This document shows positions 15,716 to 24,499 of a stretch of 44,491 nt of DNA, one piece after another (position 1 is the first letter of the stretch; each line of letters starts with the position of its first letter). The notes under the pieces were generated by a model, which saw only the letters and a list, made by a program, of their open reading frames with translations, searched no databases and was not told the DNA's origin. The position numbers and the translations under genes were made by a program. Source of the DNA: an uncultured Lachnospiraceae bacterium (GTDB taxonomy: Bacteria > Bacillota > Clostridia > Lachnospirales > Lachnospiraceae); contig CALDLG010000135.1 of assembly GCA_937910785.1 (NCBI GenBank), positions 1-44,491 of the forward strand, given 5' to 3'.

Positions 15716-17260
15716 TTGAATCCAAAGCTTAAAGAAAAAATTTATGAGTCTCTTTCTGCGGTCCTGCCCATTACAGGCATTGTCCTGTTGATCAGCATAT
15801 TGCTTGTTCCGGTGGAACTTGGCACGATGGTCATGTTCATTACCGGAGCGATTATGCTGGTCGTCGGCATGGGCTTTTTCCAGTTGGGCGCGGAAATGGC
15901 GATGACGCCTCTGGGAGAAGGCATCGGCGTACAGATCTCAAAGACGAGGAATTTTATTCTGATCTGTCTGATCGGGTTTTCGATGGGGGCAATTATTACG
16001 ATATCCGAGCCGGATTTACAGGTGCTGGCGGAACAGGTGCCGTCGATACCGAATTATGTGCTGATTCTGACGGTGGCGGTGGGCGTCGGCATTTTTCTGG
16101 CGATGGCAATCTGCAGAATCTTATTCCAGATCAATCTTTCTACAATTTTGATCGTGCTTTATATTGTGTTGATCGGCATGTCCCTGTTTATTGAAAAAGA
16201 TTTTCTGGCTGTTGCTTTCGACTCCGGCGGTGTGACGACGGGTCCCATGACCGTACCGTTTATTATGGCAATGGGTGTCGGTCTCGCTTCGGTCAGAGGC
16301 GACAGAAATGCGTCCAGCGACAGTTTCGGTCTGGTGGCGCTTTCCAGTGTGGGACCGGTGTTGGCCGTATTGATTCTTGGTTCTTTTTATAATCCTACGC
16401 AGGCGAATTATTCTTCCTCGTCCGTAGCCAATGTGGTGACGACAAGGGACGTGGTCTGGGAATTTATCACGAGTACGCCGCCTTATATACGGGAGGTGCT
16501 GATTTCTCTTGTCCCGGTGGCCGCGGTTTTTGCAATTTTTCAATTATTAAGCCGACGTTATCAGCAGCGTCAGGTGAAACGTGTGCTGGTGGGATTTGGC
16601 TATACATATATCGGTCTTGTGCTGTTTCTGTGCGGCGTTAATGTGGGCTTTGCGCCGGTGGGATCATCCCTTGGCAAAGATATGGCTGCGGCGGAATGGA
16701 GATGGCTTCTGGTTCCGATCGGCATGCTGATCGGGTATTATATCGTAAAAGCGGAGCCGGCCATTCAGGTGCTGAATCATCAGGTGGAGGATGTAACGAA
16801 CGGAGCGGTTTCGGCAAAGGCGATGAACCGGTGTCTGTCCATTGGCGTTTCCGTCAGCGTGGGGCTTGCCATGCTGCGGGTGCTGACGGGGCTGCCGATT
16901 TACTGGATTATCATACCCGGTTATATTATGGCGCTGCTTCTTTCAAGGCTTGTTCCGAAGATGTTCGTCGGTATTGCATTTGACTCCGGCGGCGTTGCCA
17001 GCGGACCGATGACGACGACCTTTTTGCTTCCGCTTTGCATCGGGGCCTGTGACGCGGTGGGCGGCAATGTGATGACGGATGCCTTCGGCGTGGTGGCTCT
17101 GGTTGCGCTGACGCCGTTGATAGCGGTTCAGATCATGGGAATTGTATATCAGTTCAAGATGAGAATCGCGGCGCAGCCTGCGATGCAGGGAGCGGTTTCC
17201 TTAGATGCTATGGATGAAATCTTTGAATTTGAGGAGGACTACGAATATGACGAGCCATAG
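15716..17260 (+). CDS. DUF1538 membrane protein, duplicated transporter-like
   Basis: 514 residues, strongly hydrophobic, with about a dozen membrane segments. It is an internal duplication: AFDSGGVTTGPMT at about 167-179 recurs as AFDSGGVASGPMT at 421-433, 254 residues apart, each followed by a DSFG or DAFG segment. The family is DUF1538, whose substrate is not established; the signature loop in each half suggests a two-fold transporter or channel. The start is TTG at 15716 after AAGGGGTGG; an ATG at 15711 stops at once. Its last bases overlap the PII-like gene by 14, so the two products are coupled. Placement beside glnA and PII suggests a nitrogen-linked role, which is inference. Confidence 0.85.
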   Translation: MNPKLKEKIYESLSAVLPITGIVLLISILLVPVELGTMVMFITGAIMLVVGMGFFQLGAEMAMTPLGEGIGVQISKTRNFILICLIGFSMGAIITISEPDLQVLAEQVPSIPNYVLILTVAVGVGIFLAMAICRILFQINLSTILIVLYIVLIGMSLFIEKDFLAVAFDSGGVTTGPMTVPFIMAMGVGLASVRGDRNASSDSFGLVALSSVGPVLAVLILGSFYNPTQANYSSSSVANVVTTRDVVWEFITSTPPYIREVLISLVPVAAVFAIFQLLSRRYQQRQVKRVLVGFGYTYIGLVLFLCGVNVGFAPVGSSLGKDMAAAEWRWLLVPIGMLIGYYIVKAEPAIQVLNHQVEDVTNGAVSAKAMNRCLSIGVSVSVGLAMLRVLTGLPIYWIIIPGYIMALLLSRLVPKMFVGIAFDSGGVASGPMTTTFLLPLCIGACDAVGGNVMTDAFGVVALVALTPLIAVQIMGIVYQFKMRIAAQPAMQGAVSLDAMDEIFEFEEDYEYDEP

Positions 17261-17942
17261 TAAAAAATCGGCATACCGGATGCTGTTTCTCATCGCGGCG
17301 CCCAAGCTTGCAAAGAAAGCGGAGGATTTGCTGAAACAGGAAAAAATACCGGTACAGCATCTTTTTCATGCGCAGGGGACGGCAACCAGTGAAGTGATGG
17401 ATATGCTGGGACTCGATGGTATCGATAAAATGATTCTGATGAGCATGATGCCCAAAATATGCGCGGATGATACGTTGAAGAAAATGCAGAAAAAGCTGCA
17501 TCTTGGAATGCCGAACACCGGAATTGCTTTTACGCTTACGCTGTCGGGAAGCAGCGGACATGTCGTTCAGCTGATGGAAGCGGTGCGGGAAGAGACAGGA
17601 AAGAACGTCGAAGAAAGGGAGGGAAGCGCAGTGAAAGAATACCAGTACAGCATGATTATGGCAATCGTGAATCAGGGATACAGTGAGGAAGTTATGGATG
17701 CCGCAAGGCCGGCCGGCGCTTCCGGAGGCACCGTATTCCACAGCCGGCGGGCAGGAAACGAAGAATCTTTGAAGTTCTGGAAGATTCATGTACAGCAGGA
17801 GCGGGAGGTCGTGATTATCCTTGCCCAGAAAGAGGATAAGCTGGCGATTATGCAGGCTATCGGCCAGAAGTGCGGAATGCAGAGTCCTGCCCAGGGCGTT
17901 GTGATGTCGCTGCCGGTGGATGAGATTGCGGGACTGGACTAG
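17247..17942 (+). CDS. Tandem PII-like nitrogen-regulator protein
   Basis: 231 residues. The ATG at 17247 follows GAGGAGG at 17231-17237 and lies inside the end of the DUF1538 gene. Two PII-like halves can be seen. Residues about 10-118 start YRMLFLIAAPKLAKKAEDLL. Residues about 130-231 start YQYSMIMAIVNQGYSEEVMD and include the PII-like ARPAGASGGTVFHSRR. Classical PII proteins are about 112-residue trimers that bind ATP/ADP and 2-oxoglutarate and gate AmtB. A fused pair next to a duplicated membrane protein suggests direct gating of that protein. The glycine-rich loop is clear only in the second half, so the first may be degenerate. Confidence 0.8.
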   Translation: MTSHSKKSAYRMLFLIAAPKLAKKAEDLLKQEKIPVQHLFHAQGTATSEVMDMLGLDGIDKMILMSMMPKICADDTLKKMQKKLHLGMPNTGIAFTLTLSGSSGHVVQLMEAVREETGKNVEEREGSAVKEYQYSMIMAIVNQGYSEEVMDAARPAGASGGTVFHSRRAGNEESLKFWKIHVQQEREVVIILAQKEDKLAIMQAIGQKCGMQSPAQGVVMSLPVDEIAGLD

Positions 17943-17956
17943 TGTGCCGGCACACT
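17941..17956. repeat. 16-bp perfect palindrome before xpt
   Basis: AGTGTGCCGGCACACT, perfectly self-complementary and starting at the last base pair of the PII gene stop region. No U-run follows, so it is more likely an operator than a terminator. It lies 42 bases before xpt. Confidence 0.6.
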
Positions 17957-17998
17957 GGGTAATATTGAAAGAACAGGGCTACGGAAGATGGAGGAAGC

Positions 17999-18580
17999 AT
18001 GAACTTTTTAGAAGAGCGGATTCGAAGGGACGGAATTATTAAGGAAGGCAATGTGCTGAAGGTAGACAGTTTTCTGAATCATCAGATGGATATCGGGCTG
18101 TTTGAGCGGATGGGAGAGGAATTTCGGAGGCGCTTTGCCGAAGAGAAAATTGATAAAATACTGACGATTGAAGCTTCCGGCATCGGAATTGCCTGCATTG
18201 CGGCGAGATATTTTCATGTGCCGGTGGTTTTTGCCAAAAAGTCGAAAAGTGTCAATATTGAGGGGGAAATGTATATTGCGGAGGTGGAATCCTTCACCCA
18301 TAAATGCAAAAATCAGGTGATCGTATCCAGAAAATTTTTATCTCCGGGAGAAAATATTCTGATTATCGATGATTTTCTCGCAAACGGCTGTGCGCTTCAG
18401 GGGCTGATTTCGATTGTGACGGAGGCAGGGGCAAATGTGGCGGGTATCGGAATTGCCATAGAAAAAGGATTTCAGGTCGGAGGACGGATGATCCGCAATC
18501 TGGGCTATCATCTGGAATCGCTGGCCATCATTGATGAGATGGACGCGGAAAGCGGGAAGCTTGTTTTCAGAGAACAGTGA
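17999..18580 (+). CDS. xpt: Xanthine phosphoribosyltransferase
   Basis: Converts xanthine and PRPP to XMP for purine salvage. 193 residues, the normal length. It starts MNFLEERIRRDGIIKEGNVL as in other Xpt proteins. VDSFLNHQMD and the PRPP loop ILIIDDFLANGCALQGL (about 119-135) are diagnostic. GGAGGAAGC precedes the ATG. It is followed after 19 bases by the xanthine permease, the usual partner. The 56-base gap upstream is too short for a purine riboswitch. Confidence 0.94.
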   Translation: MNFLEERIRRDGIIKEGNVLKVDSFLNHQMDIGLFERMGEEFRRRFAEEKIDKILTIEASGIGIACIAARYFHVPVVFAKKSKSVNIEGEMYIAEVESFTHKCKNQVIVSRKFLSPGENILIIDDFLANGCALQGLISIVTEAGANVAGIGIAIEKGFQVGGRMIRNLGYHLESLAIIDEMDAESGKLVFREQ

Positions 18581-18599
18581 ATGCGGGGGATGGAAACCA

Positions 18600-19922
18600 A
18601 TGAAAAATGAGATGAACAATATATATCAGATTGACGGAAAAGTGCCTGTATTAAAAGCGGTTCCCTTCGGGTTACAGCATATTCTGGCGATGTTCGTGGC
18701 CAATATCGCACCGATCATTATTGTTGCCGGTGCGAGCGGTCTGTCAGCGGAACAGTCGGCCATGCTGATACAAAACGCGATGATTATTGCCGGAATCGGC
18801 ACGCTGATTCAGCTCTTTCCGGTATGGAGGATCGGCTCCGGGCTTCCGATTGTGATGGGCATCAGCTTTACGTTTGTGTCCATTTTCTGTTTTATTGGAG
18901 GAACCTATGGATATCCCGCGATTTTGGGTGCGGTATTGATTGGCGGTATTGTGGAAGGGCTGCTGGGTCTGTTTGCGGTATACTGGATGAAGGTGATTAC
19001 ACCGGTAGTTTCCGCGAGCGTCGTTACCGCGATTGGTTTTTCCCTGCTATCCGTAGGGGCATCTTCTTTTGGTGGAGGAAGCGGCGTGGAAGATTTCGGG
19101 TCCGCATCGAACTGGATTCTTGGAACAGTCACCCTGTTTGCCTGCATCTTATTTCATATTTTTGCCAGATCTTTCTGGAAACAGCTGTCCGTTCTGTTCG
19201 GACTGATTGTTGGATATCTGGCGGCTGTCTGCATGAATATGGTGGATTTCTCTTCACTGGCGGGAACAAAAGTGATCGCGCTGCCCCGCCTGATGCCTTT
19301 TTCGATGGAATTTCACATGGGTGCAATTCTTCCTGTCGTTCTGATTTTTCTGGTTTCCGCGACGGAGACGATTGGCGATACATCCGCGCTGGCATCGGCC
19401 GGGCTGAACAGAGAGGCGGGGGAGAAGGAAATATCCGGTTCTCTTGCGTGTGACGGGTTTATCAGTACCCTGTCTTCTTTGTTCGGCTGTCTTCCAATTA
19501 CCTCGTTCAGTCAGAATGTCGGGTTGATAGCGATGACTAAAGTAGTCAATAAATTCGCTATAGCGACCGGTGCGGTGATCATGATTGTCGCGGGCATTTT
19601 TCCGATTTTCGGAGCCCTTCTTGCGACGCTTCCCGATGCGGTTCTCGGAGGATGCACCATGATGATGTTTGGTACCATTGTTGTCAGTGGATTTCAGATG
19701 ATTGGGAAATGCGGCTATACACAGCGTAATATTACGATTGTCGCGCTGTCGCTCAGTATTGGAATCGGCTTTACGCAGGTACCGGATATTTTCGCGATTT
19801 TCCCGCAGATTATACAAAATGTGTTCGCAGAGAACTGTGTTGCTGTCGTCTTTCTTGTTTCGATTATTCTGAATCTGGCGCTGCCGGAGAATATGGAAGA
19901 AAAGCAGTCTCCGGCCGGCTGA
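18600..19922 (+). CDS. pbuX: Xanthine permease, NCS2 family
   Basis: 440 residues, about 12-14 membrane helices, NCS2 (nucleobase:cation symporter-2) family. Recognised by PFGLQHILAMFVANIAPI near the start, SGLPIVMGISFTF, the signature SATETIGDTSALA in the middle and FGCLPITSFSQNVGLIAMT. The start at 18600 is preferred, with GGGGGATGG upstream; an upstream in-frame ATG lies inside xpt. Gene order xpt-permease matches xpt-pbuX of Bacillus and supports xanthine as substrate. Confidence 0.92.
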   Translation: MKNEMNNIYQIDGKVPVLKAVPFGLQHILAMFVANIAPIIIVAGASGLSAEQSAMLIQNAMIIAGIGTLIQLFPVWRIGSGLPIVMGISFTFVSIFCFIGGTYGYPAILGAVLIGGIVEGLLGLFAVYWMKVITPVVSASVVTAIGFSLLSVGASSFGGGSGVEDFGSASNWILGTVTLFACILFHIFARSFWKQLSVLFGLIVGYLAAVCMNMVDFSSLAGTKVIALPRLMPFSMEFHMGAILPVVLIFLVSATETIGDTSALASAGLNREAGEKEISGSLACDGFISTLSSLFGCLPITSFSQNVGLIAMTKVVNKFAIATGAVIMIVAGIFPIFGALLATLPDAVLGGCTMMMFGTIVVSGFQMIGKCGYTQRNITIVALSLSIGIGFTQVPDIFAIFPQIIQNVFAENCVAVVFLVSIILNLALPENMEEKQSPAG

Positions 19923-19938
19923 AAAAGAGGCCGTGTCA

Positions 19939-19967
19939 TTGACAGTATCATATGCTCTTTGTATAAT
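19939..19967 (+). promoter_or_regulatory. Full-consensus SigA promoter
   Basis: TTGACA (19939-19944), 17 bases, TATAAT (19962-19967): exact consensus boxes with ideal spacing, 17 bases after the permease stop. It should drive the small acidic gene and possibly the beta-glucosidase. It also argues against the longer upstream start of the small gene. Confidence 0.85.
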
Positions 19968-20016
19968 GAACTTAGATTTCCCAAACAGGGAATTTCCGTC
20001 CGGTGAAAGAAGAATA

Positions 20017-20253
20017 ATGTGCCTGCAGGAGCAGGCGGAAAGGGCGCAGATTTTGGAAAAAACCTTTAAAGAAAAATATCTGGCAGGCGAAGTGGAATTT
20101 GAAGAAATAGACGATTATAGTCAGGAATGGGGGCTTCATGATGATTCCATGACGCTGCGTGAGTATCTTGGTTTGAATGCGGAAGAAGAGGATGTCTGGA
20201 TCAGCGTAAGCGATGAGGCATTAAAGGAGCTTCTGGATAAACAGCGCATGTAG
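20017..20253 (+). CDS. Small acidic hypothetical protein
   Basis: 78 residues starting at 20017 (MCLQEQAERAQILEKTF), about 45 bases after the expected transcription start; a GAAAGAAGA purine run is a weak ribosome site. The protein is strongly acidic and has no membrane segment. It ends with a compact EEEDVWISVSDEALKELLDK segment. Not recognised as a named family. It lies 75 bases before the GH3 gene, so co-transcription is possible. Confidence 0.6.
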   Translation: MCLQEQAERAQILEKTFKEKYLAGEVEFEEIDDYSQEWGLHDDSMTLREYLGLNAEEEDVWISVSDEALKELLDKQRM

Positions 20254-20328
20254 AACACATCTCATAAACAATATGATATGGATGAGACCGGATGGGAATA
20301 CAGGATATCATAAGGAGGTATTACGGGG

Positions 20329-22605
20329 ATGACAGCAGAAAAGATCAAAGAGCTGGTGGCGCAGATGACGCTGGAGGAAAAGGCGGCGATGTGTTCCGGT
20401 GCGGATTTCTGGCATACGGAGGCAGTGGCCAGACTGGGGATACCGGCAAGCATGGTTTCAGACGGACCGCATGGACTCAGAAAGCAGGATCAGGAAGGCG
20501 ACCATCTCGGAGTAAATGACAGCATCAAAGCGGTCTGCTTTCCGGCGGGATGCGGAACGGCGGCATCTTTTAACAGGGAGCTTCTGACGGAAATGGGTGA
20601 GGCTCTCGGAAACGAATGTCAGGCGGAAGGAATCAGTGTAATTCTGGGACCTGCGGTGAATATCAAGCGTTCTCCTTTGTGCGGGCGTAATTTTGAATAT
20701 TATTCGGAGGACCCCCTTGTTGCTTCGGAAATGGCCGGGGCTTTGATTCAGGGCGTACAGAGTAAAAAGGTCGGAACAAGCATTAAGCATTTTCTGGCGA
20801 ATAATCAGGAAACAAGAAGAATGTCCGGAGATTCACGCGTGGACGAGCGGACACTTAACGAGATTTATCTGGCGGCGTTTGAAGGCGCGGTAAAAAAACA
20901 GAAACCATGGACGGTTATGTGCTCCTATAACAAAATCAACGGCGTCTATGCGGCGGAGAATCATAAGTACCTGACCGAAACGCTGCGTGATCAGTGGGGC
21001 TTTGACGGATATGTTATGAGTGACTGGGGCGCTGTCAATAACAGAGTCGAAGATTTAAAGGCAGGGCTGGATCTGGAAATGCCGACATCTCTCGGCGCAA
21101 ACGATAAACTGATTGTCGGTGCGGTTCAGTGCGGCAATCTGGATGAAAGCGATGTGGATGCGGCGGTTGAGCGCATTTTAAACATTGTGTTCCGCTATGA
21201 AGAGAACCGCGATAAAGATGCGGTGTGGGATAAGGATAAGGATCATGAACTGGCGAGAAAAGTGGCGGGAGAAACGATTGTACTCCTGAAGAATGATGGA
21301 GTCCTTCCACTGGATGAAAAAGAAGAAATTGCCTTTATTGGGAAATATGCGGCGAAGCCGAGATATCAGGGCGGCGGCAGCTCCCATATCAACAGCCATA
21401 AAGTTACATCCGCGATGGATGCGGTGGAGGGTATGCCTGACATCGTTTACGCGCAGGGTTACCGCGATGACGTGGACGAGACGGATGCGAAGCTTCTGGA
21501 AGAGGCCGTAGAGGCGGCGAAGAAGGTGAAAGCGGCGGTTATCTTTGCGGGGCTGCCGGATGCTTTTGAATCGGAAGGCTTCGACAGACAGCATATGCGT
21601 ATGCCCGACTGTCAGAACGAGCTGATTGAAAAAGTGGCGGCGGTACAGCCGAATACGATTGTCGTACTGCATAACGGTTCTCCGGTGGAGATGCCCTGGG
21701 TTGATAAGGTAAAGGGGATTGTGGAGGCATATCTGGGCGGTCAGGCAGTCGGCGGCGCGGTATGCGATATCCTGTTCGGCAGGGTGAATCCGAGCGCGAA
21801 GCTGCCCGAAACGTTTCCGTTAAAGCTGGAAGATAATCCATCCTATCTTTCTTATTTCGGAGAGGGCGATATGGTGGAGTACCGGGAAGGCATTTTTGTC
21901 GGTTACCGTTATTATGATAAGAAAAAGATGGATGTACTGTTCCCGTTCGGCTATGGGCTGTCCTATACGACGTTCGAATATTCCAATCTTACCGTCGATA
22001 AGGAAAGCATGAAGGATACGGATACGATGACCGTTACGGTGGATGTTACCAATACGGGGAAGATGGCCGGTAAAGAAGTAGTACAGCTATATGTTGCGGA
22101 CCGGGAAAGTACGGTGATTCGTCCGGTGAAAGAGCTGCGTGATTTTGCCAAAGTGGATCTGGCGCCGGGGGAGACGAAGACCGTTTCCTTTACGCTTGAT
22201 AAGAGAGCATTCGCCTATTACAGTGTAAGGATTCATGACTGGCATGTGGAAACGGGTGAGTTCGATATTCTGATCGGCAGGTCTTCAAGAGATATTGTGC
22301 TGTGCAAGACTGTTACCGTAGAATCGACCGTCAAAATTCCTTTCGTATATACGACGGATACGACGATGGGAGATGTCATGGCAGATCCGAGAGCGCTGGA
22401 GATCGTAAAACCGCTGCTTGAAAAGGGAATCTTTGGGAGCGGGGAGAAGGATGAGAGCGGCGATGCGGCGTCGGAGGCAATATCCGATGAGATGAGCGCG
22501 GCGATGCTGAAATATATGCCGTTACGTGGACCGGTCAGCTTCGGCGGGCAGGTATCCATGCGGGATATCCAGAAGATTGTTGATAAATTGAATTCGTTGG
22601 AGTAA
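20329..22605 (+). CDS. Beta-glucosidase, glycoside hydrolase family 3
   Basis: 758 residues without a signal peptide, so cytoplasmic. The GH3 N-terminal barrel (about 1-300) has IKHFLANNQETRRM and the nucleophile Asp232 in GYVMSDWGAV. The GH3 C-domain (about 320-540) has GETIVLLKNDGVLPL and YQGGGSSHIN. A fibronectin-III-like domain (about 570-665) has VVQLYVADRE. An extra C-terminal stretch of about 80 residues follows, seen in clostridial relatives. It should release glucose from the non-reducing end of beta-glucosides; exact linkage is unknown. AAGGAGG (20311-20317) supports the ATG. No PTS or permease gene is adjacent. Confidence 0.92.
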   Translation: MTAEKIKELVAQMTLEEKAAMCSGADFWHTEAVARLGIPASMVSDGPHGLRKQDQEGDHLGVNDSIKAVCFPAGCGTAASFNRELLTEMGEALGNECQAEGISVILGPAVNIKRSPLCGRNFEYYSEDPLVASEMAGALIQGVQSKKVGTSIKHFLANNQETRRMSGDSRVDERTLNEIYLAAFEGAVKKQKPWTVMCSYNKINGVYAAENHKYLTETLRDQWGFDGYVMSDWGAVNNRVEDLKAGLDLEMPTSLGANDKLIVGAVQCGNLDESDVDAAVERILNIVFRYEENRDKDAVWDKDKDHELARKVAGETIVLLKNDGVLPLDEKEEIAFIGKYAAKPRYQGGGSSHINSHKVTSAMDAVEGMPDIVYAQGYRDDVDETDAKLLEEAVEAAKKVKAAVIFAGLPDAFESEGFDRQHMRMPDCQNELIEKVAAVQPNTIVVLHNGSPVEMPWVDKVKGIVEAYLGGQAVGGAVCDILFGRVNPSAKLPETFPLKLEDNPSYLSYFGEGDMVEYREGIFVGYRYYDKKKMDVLFPFGYGLSYTTFEYSNLTVDKESMKDTDTMTVTVDVTNTGKMAGKEVVQLYVADRESTVIRPVKELRDFAKVDLAPGETKTVSFTLDKRAFAYYSVRIHDWHVETGEFDILIGRSSRDIVLCKTVTVESTVKIPFVYTTDTTMGDVMADPRALEIVKPLLEKGIFGSGEKDESGDAASEAISDEMSAAMLKYMPLRGPVSFGGQVSMRDIQKIVDKLNSLE

Positions 22606-22628
22606 TTCATCAGGAAAAATGATATCAG

Positions 22629-22664
22629 ATCCCTTCCGGCGCGAGGCTGCCGGGAGGGATTTTT
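22629..22664 (+). terminator. Terminator of the beta-glucosidase gene
   Basis: 12-bp stem ATCCCTTCCGGC (22629-22640) / GCCGGGAGGGAT (22649-22660), with one G-U pair, then TTTTT. A strong intrinsic terminator. Confidence 0.88.
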
Positions 22665-22704
22665 ACAAAGGACATAGAGAAATTGATACAAAGGAGATGT
22701 TATC

Positions 22705-24282
22705 GTGCCTACGGATTATAAAGATAAAGGGCTCAGCCTTCTGAAAAGGGGACAGAAAGGGATTATCCACGCGATTTTCAGCCGCTTCGGGCTGATGCTG
22801 CTGTTGCTTGTGCTGCAGGTTTTCATTCTGTTTGGCATTTTCTGGCGGTTTCAGAAATTTCTGCCCCATATTATGGGAGGAACGGTGCTGTTTACCTTTA
22901 TTATGGTGATCTGCCTTTTGAACAGCAGAATCGATCCGACGGCCAAAATCACATGGCTGATTGTCATTATGCTGCTTCCCGTGTTCGGTGTGCTTCTGTT
23001 TGCGTATACGCAGAGCGAGATCGGCCACAGGGCATTGAAAGTGCATATCAACAGAATGATTACAAATACGAAAGACTGTATTCCACAGACAGAAGAAACG
23101 ATGCGGAAATTTTCCGAAGAGAACAGGGGAGCGGCGGCGCTGGCGCATTATATGCAAAGAAGCGGGTGCCATCCGGTTTATGAGAAAACGGCGGTTACTT
23201 ATTTTCCGCTGGGAGAAAACAAGTTTGCGGAAATGCTGAAACAGCTTGAAAAAGCGGAGCATTTTATTTTCATGGAATATTTCATTGTGGATGAAGGAAT
23301 TATGTGGGGCAGAATTCTGGAGATACTCGCAAAGAAAGCGGCCGAAGGCGTGGATGTACGCGTTATGTATGACGGCACCTGTGAATTTGCCCTGCTGCCC
23401 CGCGATTATCCGAAGCGCCTGAAAAAACTTGGAATCAAATGTAAGGTTTTCTCTCCCGTAACACCGTTTGTTTCCACACATTATAACTACAGGGACCACA
23501 GGAAGATTCTGGTGATCGACGGCCATACGGCATTTAACGGCGGCGTGAATCTGTCGGACGAATATATTAACGCAAAACCCAAATTCGGACACTGGAAAGA
23601 TACGGCCGTCATGCTGAAAGGCGAGGCGGTAAAAAGCTTTACGCTGATGTTTCTGCAGACATGGGATTTTGATGAAAAGGAAATGGAATACGCACGCTTT
23701 TTATCCTATCCGTCAATGCCCGTAGAAGACGCGAAGGGGTATGTGATTCCGTACGGAGACTGTCCGTTAGATGATGACAAACTCGGAGAACGGGTTTATA
23801 TGGATATTCTGAACAGATCGCTCGAATATGTACATATGATGACGCCGTACCTGATTCTGGACGGAGAAATAGAGACGGCGCTCAAATTCGCGGCTGAGCG
23901 TGGCGTAGAAGTGGTATTGATTCTGCCTGGGATTCCGGATAAGGCGGTTCCCTATGCGCTGGCGAAAACGCATTATAAATCGCTGTTGGAATCCGGGGTG
24001 AAAATATATGAATATACGCCGGGATTTGTCCATGCAAAGGTCTGTGTCAGCGACACGAGAGAAGCGGTTGTCGGAACGATCAATCTGGATTACCGCAGTT
24101 TATACCACCACTTCGAATGTGCCACTTATCTGTATGAGGCGGACTGCGTTCCGGCAGTCGAGGCGGATTTTCAGGCCACACTGGCAAAGTGCAGAGAGGT
24201 TACCAAAGAAACGGTTCGGAAGGAAAAATGGCATGTGAAATTAACCGGCTATCTGATGAAGGCGGTTGCGCCTCTTCTGTAG
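22705..24282 (+). CDS. cls: Cardiolipin synthase, phospholipase D family
   Basis: 525 residues. Three hydrophobic segments near the N-terminus (about 28-45, 52-72, 80-98) anchor it to the membrane. Two phospholipase D motifs follow: His265-x-Lys267 in RDHRKILVIDG, and His443-x-Lys445 with Asp450 in VHAKVCVSD. NGGVNLSDEY and VVGTINLDYRS follow them. It joins phosphatidylglycerol molecules to make cardiolipin. It starts with GTG at 22705 behind AAAGGAGATG. Single-gene unit between two terminator/promoter regions. Confidence 0.93.
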   Translation: MPTDYKDKGLSLLKRGQKGIIHAIFSRFGLMLLLLVLQVFILFGIFWRFQKFLPHIMGGTVLFTFIMVICLLNSRIDPTAKITWLIVIMLLPVFGVLLFAYTQSEIGHRALKVHINRMITNTKDCIPQTEETMRKFSEENRGAAALAHYMQRSGCHPVYEKTAVTYFPLGENKFAEMLKQLEKAEHFIFMEYFIVDEGIMWGRILEILAKKAAEGVDVRVMYDGTCEFALLPRDYPKRLKKLGIKCKVFSPVTPFVSTHYNYRDHRKILVIDGHTAFNGGVNLSDEYINAKPKFGHWKDTAVMLKGEAVKSFTLMFLQTWDFDEKEMEYARFLSYPSMPVEDAKGYVIPYGDCPLDDDKLGERVYMDILNRSLEYVHMMTPYLILDGEIETALKFAAERGVEVVLILPGIPDKAVPYALAKTHYKSLLESGVKIYEYTPGFVHAKVCVSDTREAVVGTINLDYRSLYHHFECATYLYEADCVPAVEADFQATLAKCREVTKETVRKEKWHVKLTGYLMKAVAPLL

Positions 24283-24358
24283 TGTGAAAAATGCCGGCGC
24301 TTTCGCTTATGGCATGAAACCTCTCTTTTATTACAGTTATCCTCATTTGGGGTAAAGA

Positions 24359-24387
24359 ATCGTCTGAAAAAAGACGATATATATAAT
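24359..24387 (+). promoter_or_regulatory. Dyad and -10 box before the coiled-coil gene
   Basis: Inverted repeat ATCGTCT (24359-24365) / AGACGAT (24372-24378) directly followed by a -10-like TATAAT (24382-24387), with no good -35. Could be an operator-controlled promoter for the gene at 24500. Confidence 0.45.
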
Positions 24388-24499
24388 AAATTGATACGGC
24401 AGAATGGAAATGGAATAAGAGACCACTGTTAAACATTTTTTTACAGGAAGATTTGTGCCTGCGCCCAAATGCGCGGGCTGGCAGGAATGGGGGATCACT

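Noticed and set aside
17943..17998. Purine riboswitch ahead of xpt
   Set aside because: The gap is only 56 bases and shows a palindrome, not the three-way junction of a purine aptamer.
22663..23592. 309-codon open frame on the minus strand
   Set aside because: It lies fully opposite the cardiolipin synthase gene, which has clear catalytic motifs; the antisense product is basic and His/Gln-rich as expected of a shadow frame.
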